NCBI GenBank assembly: GCA_019244165.1
Contig: JAFATA010000074.1
Span: 21,830-85,829 of the forward strand
Direction of reading: 5' to 3'
DNA from: Pseudonocardiales bacterium
Lineage (GTDB): Bacteria > Actinomycetota > Actinomycetes > Mycobacteriales > Pseudonocardiaceae
DNA: 64,000 nt
Position numbers and translations under genes: made by a program. This document shows positions 25,298 through 35,128 of this stretch, one piece after another. How positions within the stretch are numbered: position 1 is the stretch's first letter; each line of letters begins with the position of its first letter. The notes under the pieces are model-generated. The model saw only the letters and a program-made list of their open reading frames with translations. It searched no databases and was not told the DNA's origin.

Positions 25298-26914
25298 TCA
25301 CGCTTCGAGGCCGTACACGACAAGGCGATTAGAGAACGTTGCCAGGTAGACTTTTCCGTTCGCGATGGTCGGTGGGCAGAACTTAGCGAATTTCCCGACG
25401 TCGTCACGGGCGGCGTCTTTCTTGCTATTCCAAATTTCCTGGGTGAGGTCAGAGGCCTTATAGGCGCGCAGGATCCCATCCACCACCTGCTGATTGGCGT
25501 TACTGAGGTAGGGATGGGCTGCCCACACGATGCCGGACTCCGGGTCGTTGCCGTTGGCTGAGATCGACAAGAAGCCGCCCGGCATGCCCGGTGAGCCTCC
25601 CGGGATGCCGGTCGGATCATTTGTGGTGCTCATGGACACCGGGATGCAGGTCTGTTCGGTGATCGTGAAGGGGTAGGCGTAGGCACGGAGCACGCTGTTT
25701 TCCGGCCAGACGTAGATCCATTGGCCACGGGTGGAGGTCCAGGTCACCGGACCGCCGTGGATATGCTTGGTTTTTGTGGGGTCATCGGTGTAGCCACTAT
25801 CAGGCTCCACCCAGAAGTTCGGTACCCGGTCGGTAGAGCCGGTTTGGAGACCGCCCAGCGCGGCGGTGTCCAGCTCATAGAACTTGCTCTGCTTGCCGCC
25901 CGCCAGTAAGCGGTCAGTGCCAGGAATCAGCAGCGGTCCCGCTGACCCCAGATCGTAGTCGGTGCGGTCAAGGTCCTTGCTGTTGTAGGGTGCGAACCAG
26001 TCCAGCACTTGCAAGCTGGGACTGAGCTTGACCACGCTTTCCGGCAAGTCGGTGCCGTCCGGAGGGTGCCAGGCGGGGCTGGTGACCTCAGTGGTCGAGT
26101 TCCCACTGAGGTAGTACAGGTTTCCGAGGGCGTCAACGGCGAGGCCTTGTCCGGCCATCCAAATCCCACCGCCGCTTAAATTCGGTGTGCTGACGTGCAC
26201 GTTAGTTCGCTGAAGCGTGTCCGCGTCGAAACCTATGACCCATCCATGATACGGCGTAGCGTCGCCGTAGGAGGAGAACGCTGCGTATACCTGGTTGTTG
26301 GCCAGCGTGAGCGCCGAACGCTGTAGTTGACGGTGGTCGGTGAATGTAAGTTGACCGTTCACGCTCCCATCGCCGGTGCCCGGAAAGGTTGCGACGATTC
26401 GGGTGGGCCCGTCGAATAGGTCATCGCCGGTCGTCAGGTCCAAGGCGTGCAACCAGTGGGAATAGTCGCTAGTGTCTTTGCTGGCAGTCAGGACGTAGAT
26501 CGCGTTGCGACCACGGTCAATCACGGGCGTGCTCACGATGCCCACCTCGATTGCGATATCGGCATAGCCCGGGGGGCCGATATTCGTGTCCGGTAGCGCG
26601 ATCGAGGGCTCCAGGGTCCGATGCCACAATGGTTCCGTTACCGTCGCCTGATCGGCGTCAAAGGCGTACACCGAGTTGTGCATCGTCGCAACATACACCA
26701 CGTTATGCGTGCCCTTGCCTGGAATAGTCATTTGTGGCAGATACAACGGCTGAGCGTAGATCTCGCCGTCAACGCTACGAGTGAATAGCTTCCCGAATTC
26801 CGGACCACTGACACTCGCCGGCGTCAGCACCGTCTCACGGACAGTGACGCCAGTGCGACTACTATCATTGTGCTGGGTAACCATTGACACGATTGCGCCG
26901 CCACCGCTAGCCAT
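25298..26914 (-). CDS. PQQ-like beta-propeller repeat protein
   Basis: A 538-residue protein of repeated propeller blades (VVYVATMHNSVYAFDAD, IYVLTASKDTSDYSHWLHAL, VYLATFSNRLVVYGLE), related to quinoprotein dehydrogenase propellers but lacking an obvious enzyme domain. The conserved opening VTQHNDSSRTGV and FTRSVDGEIYAQPLY recur in a group of bacterial proteins often annotated as pyrroloquinoline-quinone proteins. I see no N-terminal signal peptide in this reading. It lies within the insert bounded by nadE 3'-end copies. Confidence 0.72.
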   Translation of the reverse strand: MASGGGAIVSMVTQHNDSSRTGVTVRETVLTPASVSGPEFGKLFTRSVDGEIYAQPLYLPQMTIPGKGTHNVVYVATMHNSVYAFDADQATVTEPLWHRTLEPSIALPDTNIGPPGYADIAIEVGIVSTPVIDRGRNAIYVLTASKDTSDYSHWLHALDLTTGDDLFDGPTRIVATFPGTGDGSVNGQLTFTDHRQLQRSALTLANNQVYAAFSSYGDATPYHGWVIGFDADTLQRTNVHVSTPNLSGGGIWMAGQGLAVDALGNLYYLSGNSTTEVTSPAWHPPDGTDLPESVVKLSPSLQVLDWFAPYNSKDLDRTDYDLGSAGPLLIPGTDRLLAGGKQSKFYELDTAALGGLQTGSTDRVPNFWVEPDSGYTDDPTKTKHIHGGPVTWTSTRGQWIYVWPENSVLRAYAYPFTITEQTCIPVSMSTTNDPTGIPGGSPGMPGGFLSISANGNDPESGIVWAAHPYLSNANQQVVDGILRAYKASDLTQEIWNSKKDAARDDVGKFAKFCPPTIANGKVYLATFSNRLVVYGLEA

Positions 26915-27141
26915 CTACCCGCTCCCTCCGAACTCACCACCCCACACCACCACCGGGCCGCCACCCAGTGCTCAGACGTGGTCACCAGGGAGGAGCACAG
27001 CAACGCAATGGCTGATACACGGAGAGCGGGTGGTCGGTAGAGCAGGTTATCGAGGTGGTCTTCGACCAGGCCTTGGCCGATTCCATTTGTGGCTGGGACC
27101 CTTGATCCGATCTGTGGTCTTCCGGGTGGAAGGGGCGCGCC

Positions 27142-27720
27142 GTGTCGGGTGTGTCGTTCCTCTGGTTGGAGCTGACTGGTCGTTGCCAGTTGGAGTGCGT
27201 GCATTGCTACGCGGAGTCGGGGCCGGCGGGTACGCACGGGTCGATGACGGTCGGTGACTGGCGGCGGATGATCGGCGAGGCGGCCGACCTCGGGGTGGGT
27301 GCGGTGCAGTTTCTCGGCGGGGAGCCCACGTTGTACCCGGCGTTGCCCGAGCTGGTGAACCATGCGCTGGCCGCCGGGGTGCAGGTCGAAGTATTTTCCA
27401 ACCTGGTGCACGTCACGCCGGTGCTGTGGGAGTGCTTCGGACGGCCGGGGGTGCGGCTGGCCTGTTCGTACTACTCCGACGATCCGGGGCAGCACGCAGC
27501 GGTGACCGGCAGAGCCGGCTTGCACGCCCGGACCCGGGCGAACATCGCCGAGGCGGTACGCTGGTCGATTCCGCTGCGAGTCGGGGTGATCGACCTGGGT
27601 GGCGGTCAGCGTGCCGAGCAGGCGATAGCCGAGATGGAGGCGTTGGGAGTGGCTGAGGTCGGCTACGATCGGCTCCCGGTGAGCGGATGTTTACCCGGCC
27701 TCCAGCCCCGGTACCCCGCG
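27142..27720 (+). pseudogene. 3'-truncated radical SAM protein
   Basis: The N-terminal ~180 residues are a convincing radical SAM domain: the CxxxCxxC cluster motif in GRCQLECVHCYAE, then QFLGGEPTLYP. After about GVAEVGYDRLP the frame stays open only because it reads antisense through the phosphotransferase gene; that part has no radical SAM or SPASM character. The normal second half (usually ~150-200 residues with further cysteines) is missing, so I call this a truncated gene. Such enzymes often act in RiPP maturation, but no precursor is visible. The 227-bp gap upstream (26915-27141) shows only weak features. Confidence 0.72.
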
Positions 27721-28569
27721 TCACCGGACAGGGATGACGCCGAGGCGGCGCACATGGGCGCGGATCGGGTCGGCCAGCTCGGGGAAGTCGCCGTCGGCGA
27801 TGCGCGACAGCAGTCGGGCAGCGACGGCGAGCTGTGCGGTACGGCCGGCGGGGGTGTCGAGCTGGTCAGCGAAGGTGTCGTACACCCGCTCGGCCACCTC
27901 CGGGATCAGCAACGAGTACAGCAGCAGGGTGGCCGCATCCATGCCGGCCGGGCCACGACCCCACAGCTCCCAGTCGATCAACCCGAACTCCGGGGCGAGC
28001 AGGTTCTCCCAGTGCAGGTCCCCGTGCACGGTCTCCCACTCGGTCACGTGCAGCTCGGTGCCGTAGGTGGCGCGGGTACGCTGCGCTACGCGCCCGCTGG
28101 TGGTGTAGGCGCGGACAGTGAGGGTGGCTCGCAGTACGTCGATGCCCTCGCGCAGGTCGGCCCACCAGGCGTCGGGCAGGTCGACTGCGGCTCGAAGCTG
28201 GTTGGTGCGCGAGATCGCGGTGCCTGGCAGCAGAGTGAGTACTTCGGCGCGCTGGCGGCGCCAGTTCTGCTCGTCCCACTCGTGCACACCGATCACCTGG
28301 GGCTTGGTGATGCCGGTGAGGGTGTTGGCGTCGGTGTTGCCGGTCCAGGTGTCGCCGTGTGCCCATTCGGGGAACTCGGTGACCACCCGCAGCCAGACCG
28401 GCCCCTCGCCACCAGCGGCCGGGGCGCCGATGGTGCGTAGCCGCCACCCGAACACCGACTGTCCGGTGAGGGTCAGCCCGAAGTGGTCGGCGGCTCGGTC
28501 GAGGTTGAGGCGCATCCACTGGGTGAAGCGGGCGTCGGCGTCGGCGATGGCCTGCTCATCCGGCCGCAT
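27721..28569 (-). CDS. Aminoglycoside phosphotransferase-family kinase
   Basis: A 282-residue protein of the APH/choline kinase fold: catalytic-loop motif VHGDLHWENLL (Asp as base, Asn for metal) and LIDWELWGRGPAGMD with the metal-binding Asp. The N-terminal lobe is less conserved. Substrate unknown; many such proteins phosphorylate small molecules rather than antibiotics. Start at ATG 28569, overlapping the upstream AAA gene by 14 nt, so the two form an operon. Confidence 0.82.
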   Translation of the reverse strand: MRPDEQAIADADARFTQWMRLNLDRAADHFGLTLTGQSVFGWRLRTIGAPAAGGEGPVWLRVVTEFPEWAHGDTWTGNTDANTLTGITKPQVIGVHEWDEQNWRRQRAEVLTLLPGTAISRTNQLRAAVDLPDAWWADLREGIDVLRATLTVRAYTTSGRVAQRTRATYGTELHVTEWETVHGDLHWENLLAPEFGLIDWELWGRGPAGMDAATLLLYSLLIPEVAERVYDTFADQLDTPAGRTAQLAVAARLLSRIADGDFPELADPIRAHVRRLGVIPVR

Positions 28570-29341
28570 GGCGCTGCTCCTCCTGGTGGCCCTGGTCGTC
28601 GATGAGGTGGCGTAGGTAGGCGTCGGGGTGGTCCAGGTAGCGGCGCCAGTGGTCAACCAGCTCCAGTTCGCCCCAGGTGGTGCGCTGGTAGCCGTGGCCG
28701 CCGACCTCGATGATGTCCGCCCCGGGGGTGCTGGCCAGGATCGGTGAGTGGGTCGCGCAGACAACCTGGGAGCCGGATCGGCCGAGCTGGTGCAGGAGGG
28801 CGACCAGGTGCAGGCAGGCGGTGAACGAGAGGGCTGACTCCGGTTCGTCCATGACGTAGAAGCCGGGTGCGTTCATCATCGCCTTAAATACCGTGACGAA
28901 CCCTTCGCCGTGGCTCATGGCCGAGGTGTCCTCGGCCCAGTAGCCGGGCACTCCGCCGAGCTGTTCGGTCATAGCGAACGCGGTCTCGGCGCGCAGGAAG
29001 AAGCCTTTCTTCTTCAGCCGCGGGCCGGCCAGCATCCGGGAACCGGCCGCAGTGGTCTCCAGCTTGAGGACCTCGCCCAGCGGCGTCTTGGTCGGGTTGG
29101 GTCGGCCTGCTCGGGCCGAGGCCCGCCCGCCGTACGGGTCGAGCCGAAAACCCTCGGCGATCGCTTCCACCAGTGTGGATTTGCCGGAGCCGTTGTCGCC
29201 GACCAGCAAGCTCACCGGGGCGGCGAACTCCAGGCCCTCGTCGAGGAGCTGGGCGACGGCTGGCACGGTGAATGGCCAGCGGTGCCGGTCGGCCGGGCCG
29301 GGTCGCAGGTGCTCGGGGACGTGGGCGCGGGCCACGAACAT
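28556..29341 (-). CDS. AAA/ABC-type ATPase (COG3910-like)
   Basis: A 261-residue ATPase with Walker A LLVGDNGSGKST, a signature-like AMSHGEGF segment, Walker B FYVMDEPESALS and an H-loop in CATHSPILA. This is the single-domain SMC/ABC-type ATPase family whose cellular roles are not established. It heads a two-gene operon with the phosphotransferase and sits 32 bp after the nadE stop, inside the inserted segment. Confidence 0.85.
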   Translation of the reverse strand: MFVARAHVPEHLRPGPADRHRWPFTVPAVAQLLDEGLEFAAPVSLLVGDNGSGKSTLVEAIAEGFRLDPYGGRASARAGRPNPTKTPLGEVLKLETTAAGSRMLAGPRLKKKGFFLRAETAFAMTEQLGGVPGYWAEDTSAMSHGEGFVTVFKAMMNAPGFYVMDEPESALSFTACLHLVALLHQLGRSGSQVVCATHSPILASTPGADIIEVGGHGYQRTTWGELELVDHWRRYLDHPDAYLRHLIDDQGHQEEQRHAAG

Positions 29342-29373
29342 GAGGTCTCAGCCTTTCCTCGGACGACTCCGGC

Positions 29374-31116
29374 TCAGCGGGTGCGCGACGGGTCGCGTTC
29401 GCGCCAGCGGTTGGTGATCGGCAGTCGCCGGTCCCGACCGAAAGCCTTCAAAGTGATCTTCGTGCCAGGCGGGTACTGCCGGCGTTTGTACTCTGCGGCG
29501 TCCACCAGTTGCACGATGCGCTCGACCAGCTCCGGAGCGAAACCCGCCGCCACCAGGTCGCCGAAACCGCGGTCGCCCTCCACATAGTCGTCGAGCACCT
29601 TGTCAAGCAGCAGGTAGTCCGGCAGCGAGTCGGCGTCAAGCTGGCCGGGACGCAGCTCCGCCGAGGGCGGCTTGCTGATCGAGCGCGGGGGGATCGGCGG
29701 GGTCTGGCCCCGCTTCTCGGCCATCGCGTTGCGCCACCGCGCCAGCGCCCACACCGCGGTCTTCGGCACGTCCTTGATCGGCGCGAACCCGCCGACCGCG
29801 TCGCCGTAGATCGTCGAGTACCCGACCGCGAGCTCGGACTTGTTGCCGGTGGCCAGCACCAGATGGCCGTACTGGTTGGACAGCGCCATCAGGGTCACCC
29901 CCCGGCAGCGAGCCTGCACGTTCTCCTCAGCGGTTCCGGACAGGCCAAGCTGGCGCACGAAGACCTCGACCATGTCCCCGATCGGCTGGACCTGGTAATG
30001 CAGGCCGGTGCGCTCGGCCAACTCGGCGGCGTCGGATCGGGAGTGCGCCGAGGAATACGGCGAGGGCATCGAGACCCCGTACACCGCGTCGGCGCCCAGC
30101 GCGTCCACCGCCAGTGCGGCACACACCGCAGAGTCGATCCCGCCGGAGAGCCCAAGCACCACTGAGCGGAATCCGTTCTTGCGCGTGTAGTCCCGCAGGC
30201 CGATCACCAACGCGTTCCACACTTCGGCCTGCTCCGAGAGCGGCTCGGCCCTCGGCGTCCTCGGCACCAGCAGGACAGGTGAGCAGGCCGGCGCTGCCTC
30301 GTTGGTGAGGACTACCCGGCCAACGTCCAGCCCGGCGTACCGTCCGACGGCCCTGGCCGATCCACCGGGCAGCTCCAGGTCAACGACCAGGAGCTGCTCG
30401 GTGAACTGCGCTGCACGTACCAGCAGCTCCCCGCGCCCATCGACCACCCTCGAGTCGCCGTCGAAGACCAGCTCGTCCTGCCCTCCCACCAGGTTGACGT
30501 AGGCGAGCGGTACCCCCACCTCGATGGCGCGGCGGGCCACCAGCGCCAGCCGGGTGTCGTCCTTGTCACGTTCGTAGGGGGAGGCGTTGGGCGCGACCAC
30601 CAGATCCACCCCAGCCTGCGCCAGCGCGGCGATCGGACCGCCCACCTGCCAGAGGTCCTCGCAGATCACCATCCCGATCTCCAGGCCGCAGTGCCGGAAC
30701 ACGGTCAGGGTGGTGCCGGGGATGAAGTAGCGGCGTTCGTCGAATACCCCGTAGTTGGGCAGGTGGTGCTTGAACTGGCGGGCTACCACCCACCCCCGGT
30801 GCACGACGGCCACCGCGTTGCGGGGGCCGTGGGTATCGGAGTCCAGGTATCCGACGACGACAGCCAGCTCCCGGACGTCGTCGTGCGCGAGGGCCGCTGC
30901 CAGCGTCTGCAGGGCGTGCACGGACCCGGCGACGAAAGACTCCCGCATTGCGAGGTCCTCCACCGGGTAGCCGGTCAGCGCCATCTCGCCGAACACCACG
31001 AGGTGCGCGCCCGCGGCGGCAGCTTCCCGGCAGCGCGAGGCGATCATCGTGGTGTTGCCCGCGACATCACCCACGCAGGGGTTCACCTGCGCCAAAACCA
31101 GACGCAGCGGGGGCAT
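29374..31116 (-). CDS. nadE: Glutamine-dependent NAD+ synthase
   Basis: A 580-residue two-domain enzyme. The N-terminal nitrilase-type glutaminase has FGEMALTGYP (Glu), KHHLPNYGVFDE (Lys) and MVICEDLW (Cys). The C-terminal synthetase has the ATP pyrophosphatase loop LSGGIDSAVCAAL. It forms NAD+ from deamido-NAD+, glutamine and ATP. The last ~25 codons include the conserved FGRDRRLPITNRW, a segment duplicated 4.2 kb downstream, so an insertion event appears to have used the 3' end of this gene while leaving it intact. It diverges from the hydrolase gene. Confidence 0.97.
   Translation of the reverse strand: MPPLRLVLAQVNPCVGDVAGNTTMIASRCREAAAAGAHLVVFGEMALTGYPVEDLAMRESFVAGSVHALQTLAAALAHDDVRELAVVVGYLDSDTHGPRNAVAVVHRGWVVARQFKHHLPNYGVFDERRYFIPGTTLTVFRHCGLEIGMVICEDLWQVGGPIAALAQAGVDLVVAPNASPYERDKDDTRLALVARRAIEVGVPLAYVNLVGGQDELVFDGDSRVVDGRGELLVRAAQFTEQLLVVDLELPGGSARAVGRYAGLDVGRVVLTNEAAPACSPVLLVPRTPRAEPLSEQAEVWNALVIGLRDYTRKNGFRSVVLGLSGGIDSAVCAALAVDALGADAVYGVSMPSPYSSAHSRSDAAELAERTGLHYQVQPIGDMVEVFVRQLGLSGTAEENVQARCRGVTLMALSNQYGHLVLATGNKSELAVGYSTIYGDAVGGFAPIKDVPKTAVWALARWRNAMAEKRGQTPPIPPRSISKPPSAELRPGQLDADSLPDYLLLDKVLDDYVEGDRGFGDLVAAGFAPELVERIVQLVDAAEYKRRQYPPGTKITLKAFGRDRRLPITNRWRERDPSRTR
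29396..29443 (-). repeat. nadE 3'-end repeat, gene-side copy
   Basis: The functional copy of the 48-bp direct repeat with 25206-25253, here encoding the intact C-terminal residues of NadE. The two copies enclose the AAA, phosphotransferase, truncated radical SAM and propeller genes. Confidence 0.9.
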
Positions 31117-31181
31117 GCCCTCATCATCCGCCTCCCGCGGGCCAGCGGGAGACGCCGCAGAGGCTCACTAGGATCTGCCGG

Positions 31182-32837
31182 ATGCCGCGCCTGTTGCGTC
31201 TGCGTATTTTCCTGGGCCCTGGCTTGGGTGCTGTTTTGGCGATCGTGCTTGCCCTCAACGGTTGCGCCGCCGAAGCCGGGCAACCCGCTGACGTCGCGGG
31301 ATCACCTCCAGGTGGAGGGTCCGGCTTCACACTGCACCAGCACGGCCCCGCCGGGCCGGTGCCCCCAGGCCTGGAGCGCTTCTACAGTCAACGCCTGACC
31401 TGGGGCAGCTGCCCGGGTTTCGCCACCACCTCCCGGGACCGGGAGTCCTTCGCGAACCCTCAGCTGGAGTGCACCCGGGTGGAGGTGCCGCTGGACTACG
31501 CCCACCCGCACGGGCGCACCGCGTGGCTAGGACTGCTCCGCCTGCCCGCCACGCACCAGCTGGAGCGGTTGGGTTCGCTGCTGGTCAACCCCGGCGGTCC
31601 GGGTGCCTCGGGGATGCACGCGGTCGCCTCGCTGGCCGCAGTGGTGGCCGGTACCGAGCTGGGTCGGCGCTTCGACGTGGTCGGGTTCGATCCCCGAGGA
31701 GTCGGCGCGAGCCAACCGAAGATCGTCTGCCGGACCACCCAGGAGCAGGACGCCGCGCGGCTCACCCTTGACCTGGACACCTCGCCGGCCGGGATTGCCT
31801 ATACCGAGAACCAGAACCGGGACTACGCCGCGCTGTGCGCCCAGCGGGTGGGCAAGGACGTGCTCGCCCACGCCGGCACCCGAGATGTCGCGCGGGACCT
31901 GGACGTGATGCGCTCCGCCCTCGGCGACACGAGGCTCAACTATCTGGGCTACTCCTACGGCACCCGGATCGGCACCTCCTACGCCGACCAGTTCCCGGGC
32001 AATGTGCGGGCGATGGTGCTCGACGGCGTGCTGGAACCGAACGAGAACCTGGTGGAGAGCTTGGCGAACCAGGGTGCTGGATTCCAGCAGTCGTTCGACG
32101 CCTTCGTCGGCTGGTGTCTCGGGCAACCCCGCTGCTGGTTGGGCAGTGTCCTCAAAGTGCCCCCGAAGGAGGCCCCGAAGGAGGAGGCCAACCGCCGCTT
32201 CCAGCAGTTAGTGCGGCCACTGACCACTGCGGCACTGCCGGTCGGCGACCGCAAGCTGTCCTACACCGACGCGAGTATCGGCACGATTCAGGGCCTGTAT
32301 ACCGACCAGCTCTGGCCGGTGCTCAACCGGGGCCTGATCGAACTGGCTACCGGGGACGGCTCCACCCTGTTGCGGTTGGCCGACCTGTACTACCAGCGCG
32401 ACGGACACGGCTACTCCGGCAGCCAGGACGCCTTCAAGGCAGTCCGCTGCGTCGATGACCCTCCGGTAACGGATCCAGTGGTGATCTGGCAGGCCGACCG
32501 GCAATACCGGCAGGCCGCGCCGTTCCTCGATGACGGGCATCCGCCGTCGGCGGCTCGGGATGCCTGCGCTTTCTGGCCGGTACCGCCAAGCGGCGGGCCG
32601 CCAGACCCGCAGGTGGAGGGGTTGCCGCCGGTACTCGTGATCTCCACGACCGGTGACCCGGCCACCCCGTACCAGGCCGGGGTGGAGCTGGCCCACCAGC
32701 TCCGCGGCAAGTTGGTCAGCTTCGAGGGCAACCAGCACACCGTCGCCTTGCAGGGAGTGAAGTGTGTGGACGACGCGGTGTCCGCCTACCTGGTGCGGCT
32801 TGCCCTGCCGAAGCACTCCGCGCTGTGCGTCGCCTGA
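31182..32837 (+). CDS. Exported alpha/beta-hydrolase, tripeptidyl aminopeptidase/CaeA-like
   Basis: A 551-residue protein with an N-terminal helix ending in LNGC, a probable lipobox (Cys28). The hydrolase fold shows the oxyanion region NPGGPGASG, nucleophile Ser in GYSYGT, the acid in STTGDPATP and His in GNQHTV, with the C-terminal TAP-like domain. Mycobacterial homologues (Rv2223c/Rv2224c) also sit between panB and glnA2 and act at the cell envelope. ATG at 31182 is chosen because it starts directly before the signal. Its 3' end overlaps the convergent exporter gene by 52 bp. Confidence 0.92.
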   Translation: MPRLLRLRIFLGPGLGAVLAIVLALNGCAAEAGQPADVAGSPPGGGSGFTLHQHGPAGPVPPGLERFYSQRLTWGSCPGFATTSRDRESFANPQLECTRVEVPLDYAHPHGRTAWLGLLRLPATHQLERLGSLLVNPGGPGASGMHAVASLAAVVAGTELGRRFDVVGFDPRGVGASQPKIVCRTTQEQDAARLTLDLDTSPAGIAYTENQNRDYAALCAQRVGKDVLAHAGTRDVARDLDVMRSALGDTRLNYLGYSYGTRIGTSYADQFPGNVRAMVLDGVLEPNENLVESLANQGAGFQQSFDAFVGWCLGQPRCWLGSVLKVPPKEAPKEEANRRFQQLVRPLTTAALPVGDRKLSYTDASIGTIQGLYTDQLWPVLNRGLIELATGDGSTLLRLADLYYQRDGHGYSGSQDAFKAVRCVDDPPVTDPVVIWQADRQYRQAAPFLDDGHPPSAARDACAFWPVPPSGGPPDPQVEGLPPVLVISTTGDPATPYQAGVELAHQLRGKLVSFEGNQHTVALQGVKCVDDAVSAYLVRLALPKHSALCVA

Positions 32838-34378
32838 GGTGTCTGGACACCCGCCGTCGCCGGGGTGCGCTGGCCGATCAGGAGAGCGCCCAGCGCACCG
32901 AGCAGGCACACCCCCACGGTGAGCAGGAAGATCTCGTGGTACTGGGTGCGGAGCGCGGCCTGCAGGGCTCGCTGGTAGCTGGCGAGCTGCTGCTGGTACA
33001 CCGGAGCACTGACGCCGAAGGGGAGTGGAGTGGCCAACCCAGCGGTGAGCTCGTGGAAGCGGTGCAGGCCCCAGCCGGACAGCGCGGCGATGCCGACGAG
33101 CATGCCGGTCATCCGGGCCACGACCACCGCAGCGGACACCACGCCGTGCCGGTCGGGCGGGGTCGCGCGCAGCGCCGCCGCCGACAGTGGCGCGATCACC
33201 AGGCCGAGACCCAAGCCGGCCAGCGCCAGGTCGGCGTCCAGGCGCGGCAGGCTCAGCAGGCCGAGGTGATAGCGAGCAGCCATGACGTTTGCCGGCCACC
33301 CCGCGATCAGCAGATAGCCGGCGGCAGCCAGCACCATCCCGACCAGCGTCACGACCACCTCACCCATCCGGTTCGCCACCACCCCTCCGGCCAGCGCCCC
33401 GACGGGCAGCGCCACCAGAAACCGGGCCAGGACCGCGGTCGCGGCGGCGGCGTCGCGGCCCAGCACTGTCTGCGCGTAGAGCTGGATGTCCACCAGAGTC
33501 ACCAGCAGCGCCGCTCCGGCCGCCAGACTGACCCCCAGGGCACCGAGGAAGACCCGCCACCGCACGCCAGCGGGATCGAGCAGCCGCACCGTTGCCCGCC
33601 GCTCCCACAGCACGAACCCCATCCCGGTCACCGCGGCCGCGCCCAGCACCGGCCATCCCCAGGAGGGCAACACCCCACGGTTGGGATCGGGGTTATACAG
33701 CCCGACCACCAGCAGTCCCAGCGTGAACGCCAGCAAGCCACCGCCGAGGAGATCCAGCGGCACCCGGTTGGGGGGTCTGCCGCTACCGGGTCGGGCCCTC
33801 GCGGGAACGGCCAGGTGCACCGCCACCACCGCGGCCAGCGCGAGCGGGACGTTCACCCAGAACACGCCGCGCCAACCGATCAGCGCGGCCAGCGCGGCGC
33901 CGTACAGCGGGCCCAGCACGCTGCCCAGCTCCTGAGCGGCGCCCAGCGCGCCTAACGCGGTGGAGCGGCCACGACCCGGCCACAGGTCCGCGGCCAGCGC
34001 CATGGACACCGGCAGCAACGCGCCACCGGCGATGCCCTGCCCGGTTCGCCCCGCCACGAGCACCGGCAAGGTTGCCGCGGCCGCGGTGACCGCTGAGGCG
34101 GCCGCGAAGGTGATCAGGCAAGCCTGCAGCAGCGCCCGCCGGCCGAAGCGGTCGGACGCTTGGCCCAGCAGGGGCATCGCCGCGACGTAGCCCAGCAGGA
34201 AGCCGGTGATGATCGGGGTGGAGCGCTCCAGGTGATTCAGCGGCACCTGCAGGTCGCGGATGATATCGACCAGCAGGCTGACCACAACGTAGGCATCCAG
34301 CGCGGCCAGGAGGGTGACCAGCGCGCCAGCACCCAATGCCAGCCCGCGACGCCGGAGCGGAGTTGGCCTCTCGCCCAC
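32786..34378 (-). CDS. MFS exporter, P55 (Rv1410c)-like
   Basis: A 530-residue major facilitator protein with about 14 helices, the RFGRR-type loop 2-3 motif ([13 protein letters not shown]) and [14 protein letters not shown] in helix 5 region. The partner 4 bp upstream is an LprG-like lipoprotein, reproducing the lprG-p55 operon of mycobacteria, in which the pair moves triacylglycerides and lipoglycans to the outer envelope and affects drug tolerance. That function is inferred from synteny plus family. Confidence 0.88.
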   Translation of the reverse strand: MGERPTPLRRRGLALGAGALVTLLAALDAYVVVSLLVDIIRDLQVPLNHLERSTPIITGFLLGYVAAMPLLGQASDRFGRRALLQACLITFAAASAVTAAAATLPVLVAGRTGQGIAGGALLPVSMALAADLWPGRGRSTALGALGAAQELGSVLGPLYGAALAALIGWRGVFWVNVPLALAAVVAVHLAVPARARPGSGRPPNRVPLDLLGGGLLAFTLGLLVVGLYNPDPNRGVLPSWGWPVLGAAAVTGMGFVLWERRATVRLLDPAGVRWRVFLGALGVSLAAGAALLVTLVDIQLYAQTVLGRDAAAATAVLARFLVALPVGALAGGVVANRMGEVVVTLVGMVLAAAGYLLIAGWPANVMAARYHLGLLSLPRLDADLALAGLGLGLVIAPLSAAALRATPPDRHGVVSAAVVVARMTGMLVGIAALSGWGLHRFHELTAGLATPLPFGVSAPVYQQQLASYQRALQAALRTQYHEIFLLTVGVCLLGALGALLIGQRTPATAGVQTPQATHSAECFGRASRTR

Positions 34379-34382
34379 CAGA

Positions 34383-35069
34383 TCAGGCCGGTGGGGTGAT
34401 CTGGACCGGAGCGTCGAAGTCGGAGAAGTGCACCGTGGCCGTGCCGTATCTCGTCGGGAACTGGGCCTGGATCAGCCGTGAGCCTGCGGCCGCGACCCAG
34501 ACCTCACTGGTACCCGGGACCAGCCCTAGCCCAGGCACCAGCGTGCCGAGCGGCTGTGCCGGGAAGTCCACCTTGAGCCGGTAGCTGTCCACGCCATCGA
34601 GCTGCTCCCGGTCTTGGGTGGTCGCTCCTTGACCACTGGCGAGCACCGCCGCGATGCCCCGGTTCGGGTCGAGAATCGCACTAGGGTCCAAGTACGCGCT
34701 GAGCATGGACGCCGGGAGCTTCTGGACCGGGCCGGTCGGAGGCTGCAGGTACACTGTCCCGCCGATAACCGCGAACTTCATTTCCAGGGTTTGCCTGCCC
34801 TCGTCCACCGTGGCAGTGCCCTGTGCGGAACCATCCCGGGTGAGCTGGCCCTCGGCGGAACGCAGCTGTACCTCGGGTGCGTTGCCTGCGACGTTCACGG
34901 CGAAGTGGGTGGTGGTCACCGTCCGCATGGCGGCAGCGGAGTCGGCGAGCAGCGTGGCGCCGGGGGGAAGGGTGGCTTTGTGGGCAGGAGCGGCTTGCTG
35001 CCCGCCGCCCCCGCCGCAGGACGTGACCAGCGCGATAATTAGCGCGATGACCACGGTGGCAAGACGCAT
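34383..35069 (-). CDS. lprG: LppX/LprG-family lipoprotein
   Basis: A 228-residue lipoprotein: signal [18 protein letters not shown] with lipobox VTSC (Cys18), a Gly/Gln-rich spacer, then the LppX_LprAFG fold ([20 protein letters not shown]). These proteins have a hydrophobic pocket that carries acylated lipids. I placed the start at ATG 35069, where the signal begins. It is 4 bp upstream of the P55-like exporter, so they are very likely co-transcribed. Confidence 0.92.
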   Translation of the reverse strand: MRLATVVIALIIALVTSCGGGGGQQAAPAHKATLPPGATLLADSAAAMRTVTTTHFAVNVAGNAPEVQLRSAEGQLTRDGSAQGTATVDEGRQTLEMKFAVIGGTVYLQPPTGPVQKLPASMLSAYLDPSAILDPNRGIAAVLASGQGATTQDREQLDGVDSYRLKVDFPAQPLGTLVPGLGLVPGTSEVWVAAAGSRLIQAQFPTRYGTATVHFSDFDAPVQITPPA

Positions 35070-35128
35070 CCTTCTATCGTAGGGGGCGGACTGCAGTGCC
35101 GTCACGGACTGTCCTCTACCCTGCGCGC

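Noticed and set aside
27721..28440. C-terminal half of the radical SAM frame as a genuine fusion domain
   Set aside because: It is the antisense of the phosphotransferase gene, whose own frame carries catalytic motifs; the radical SAM extension is low in hydrophobics and has no family features.
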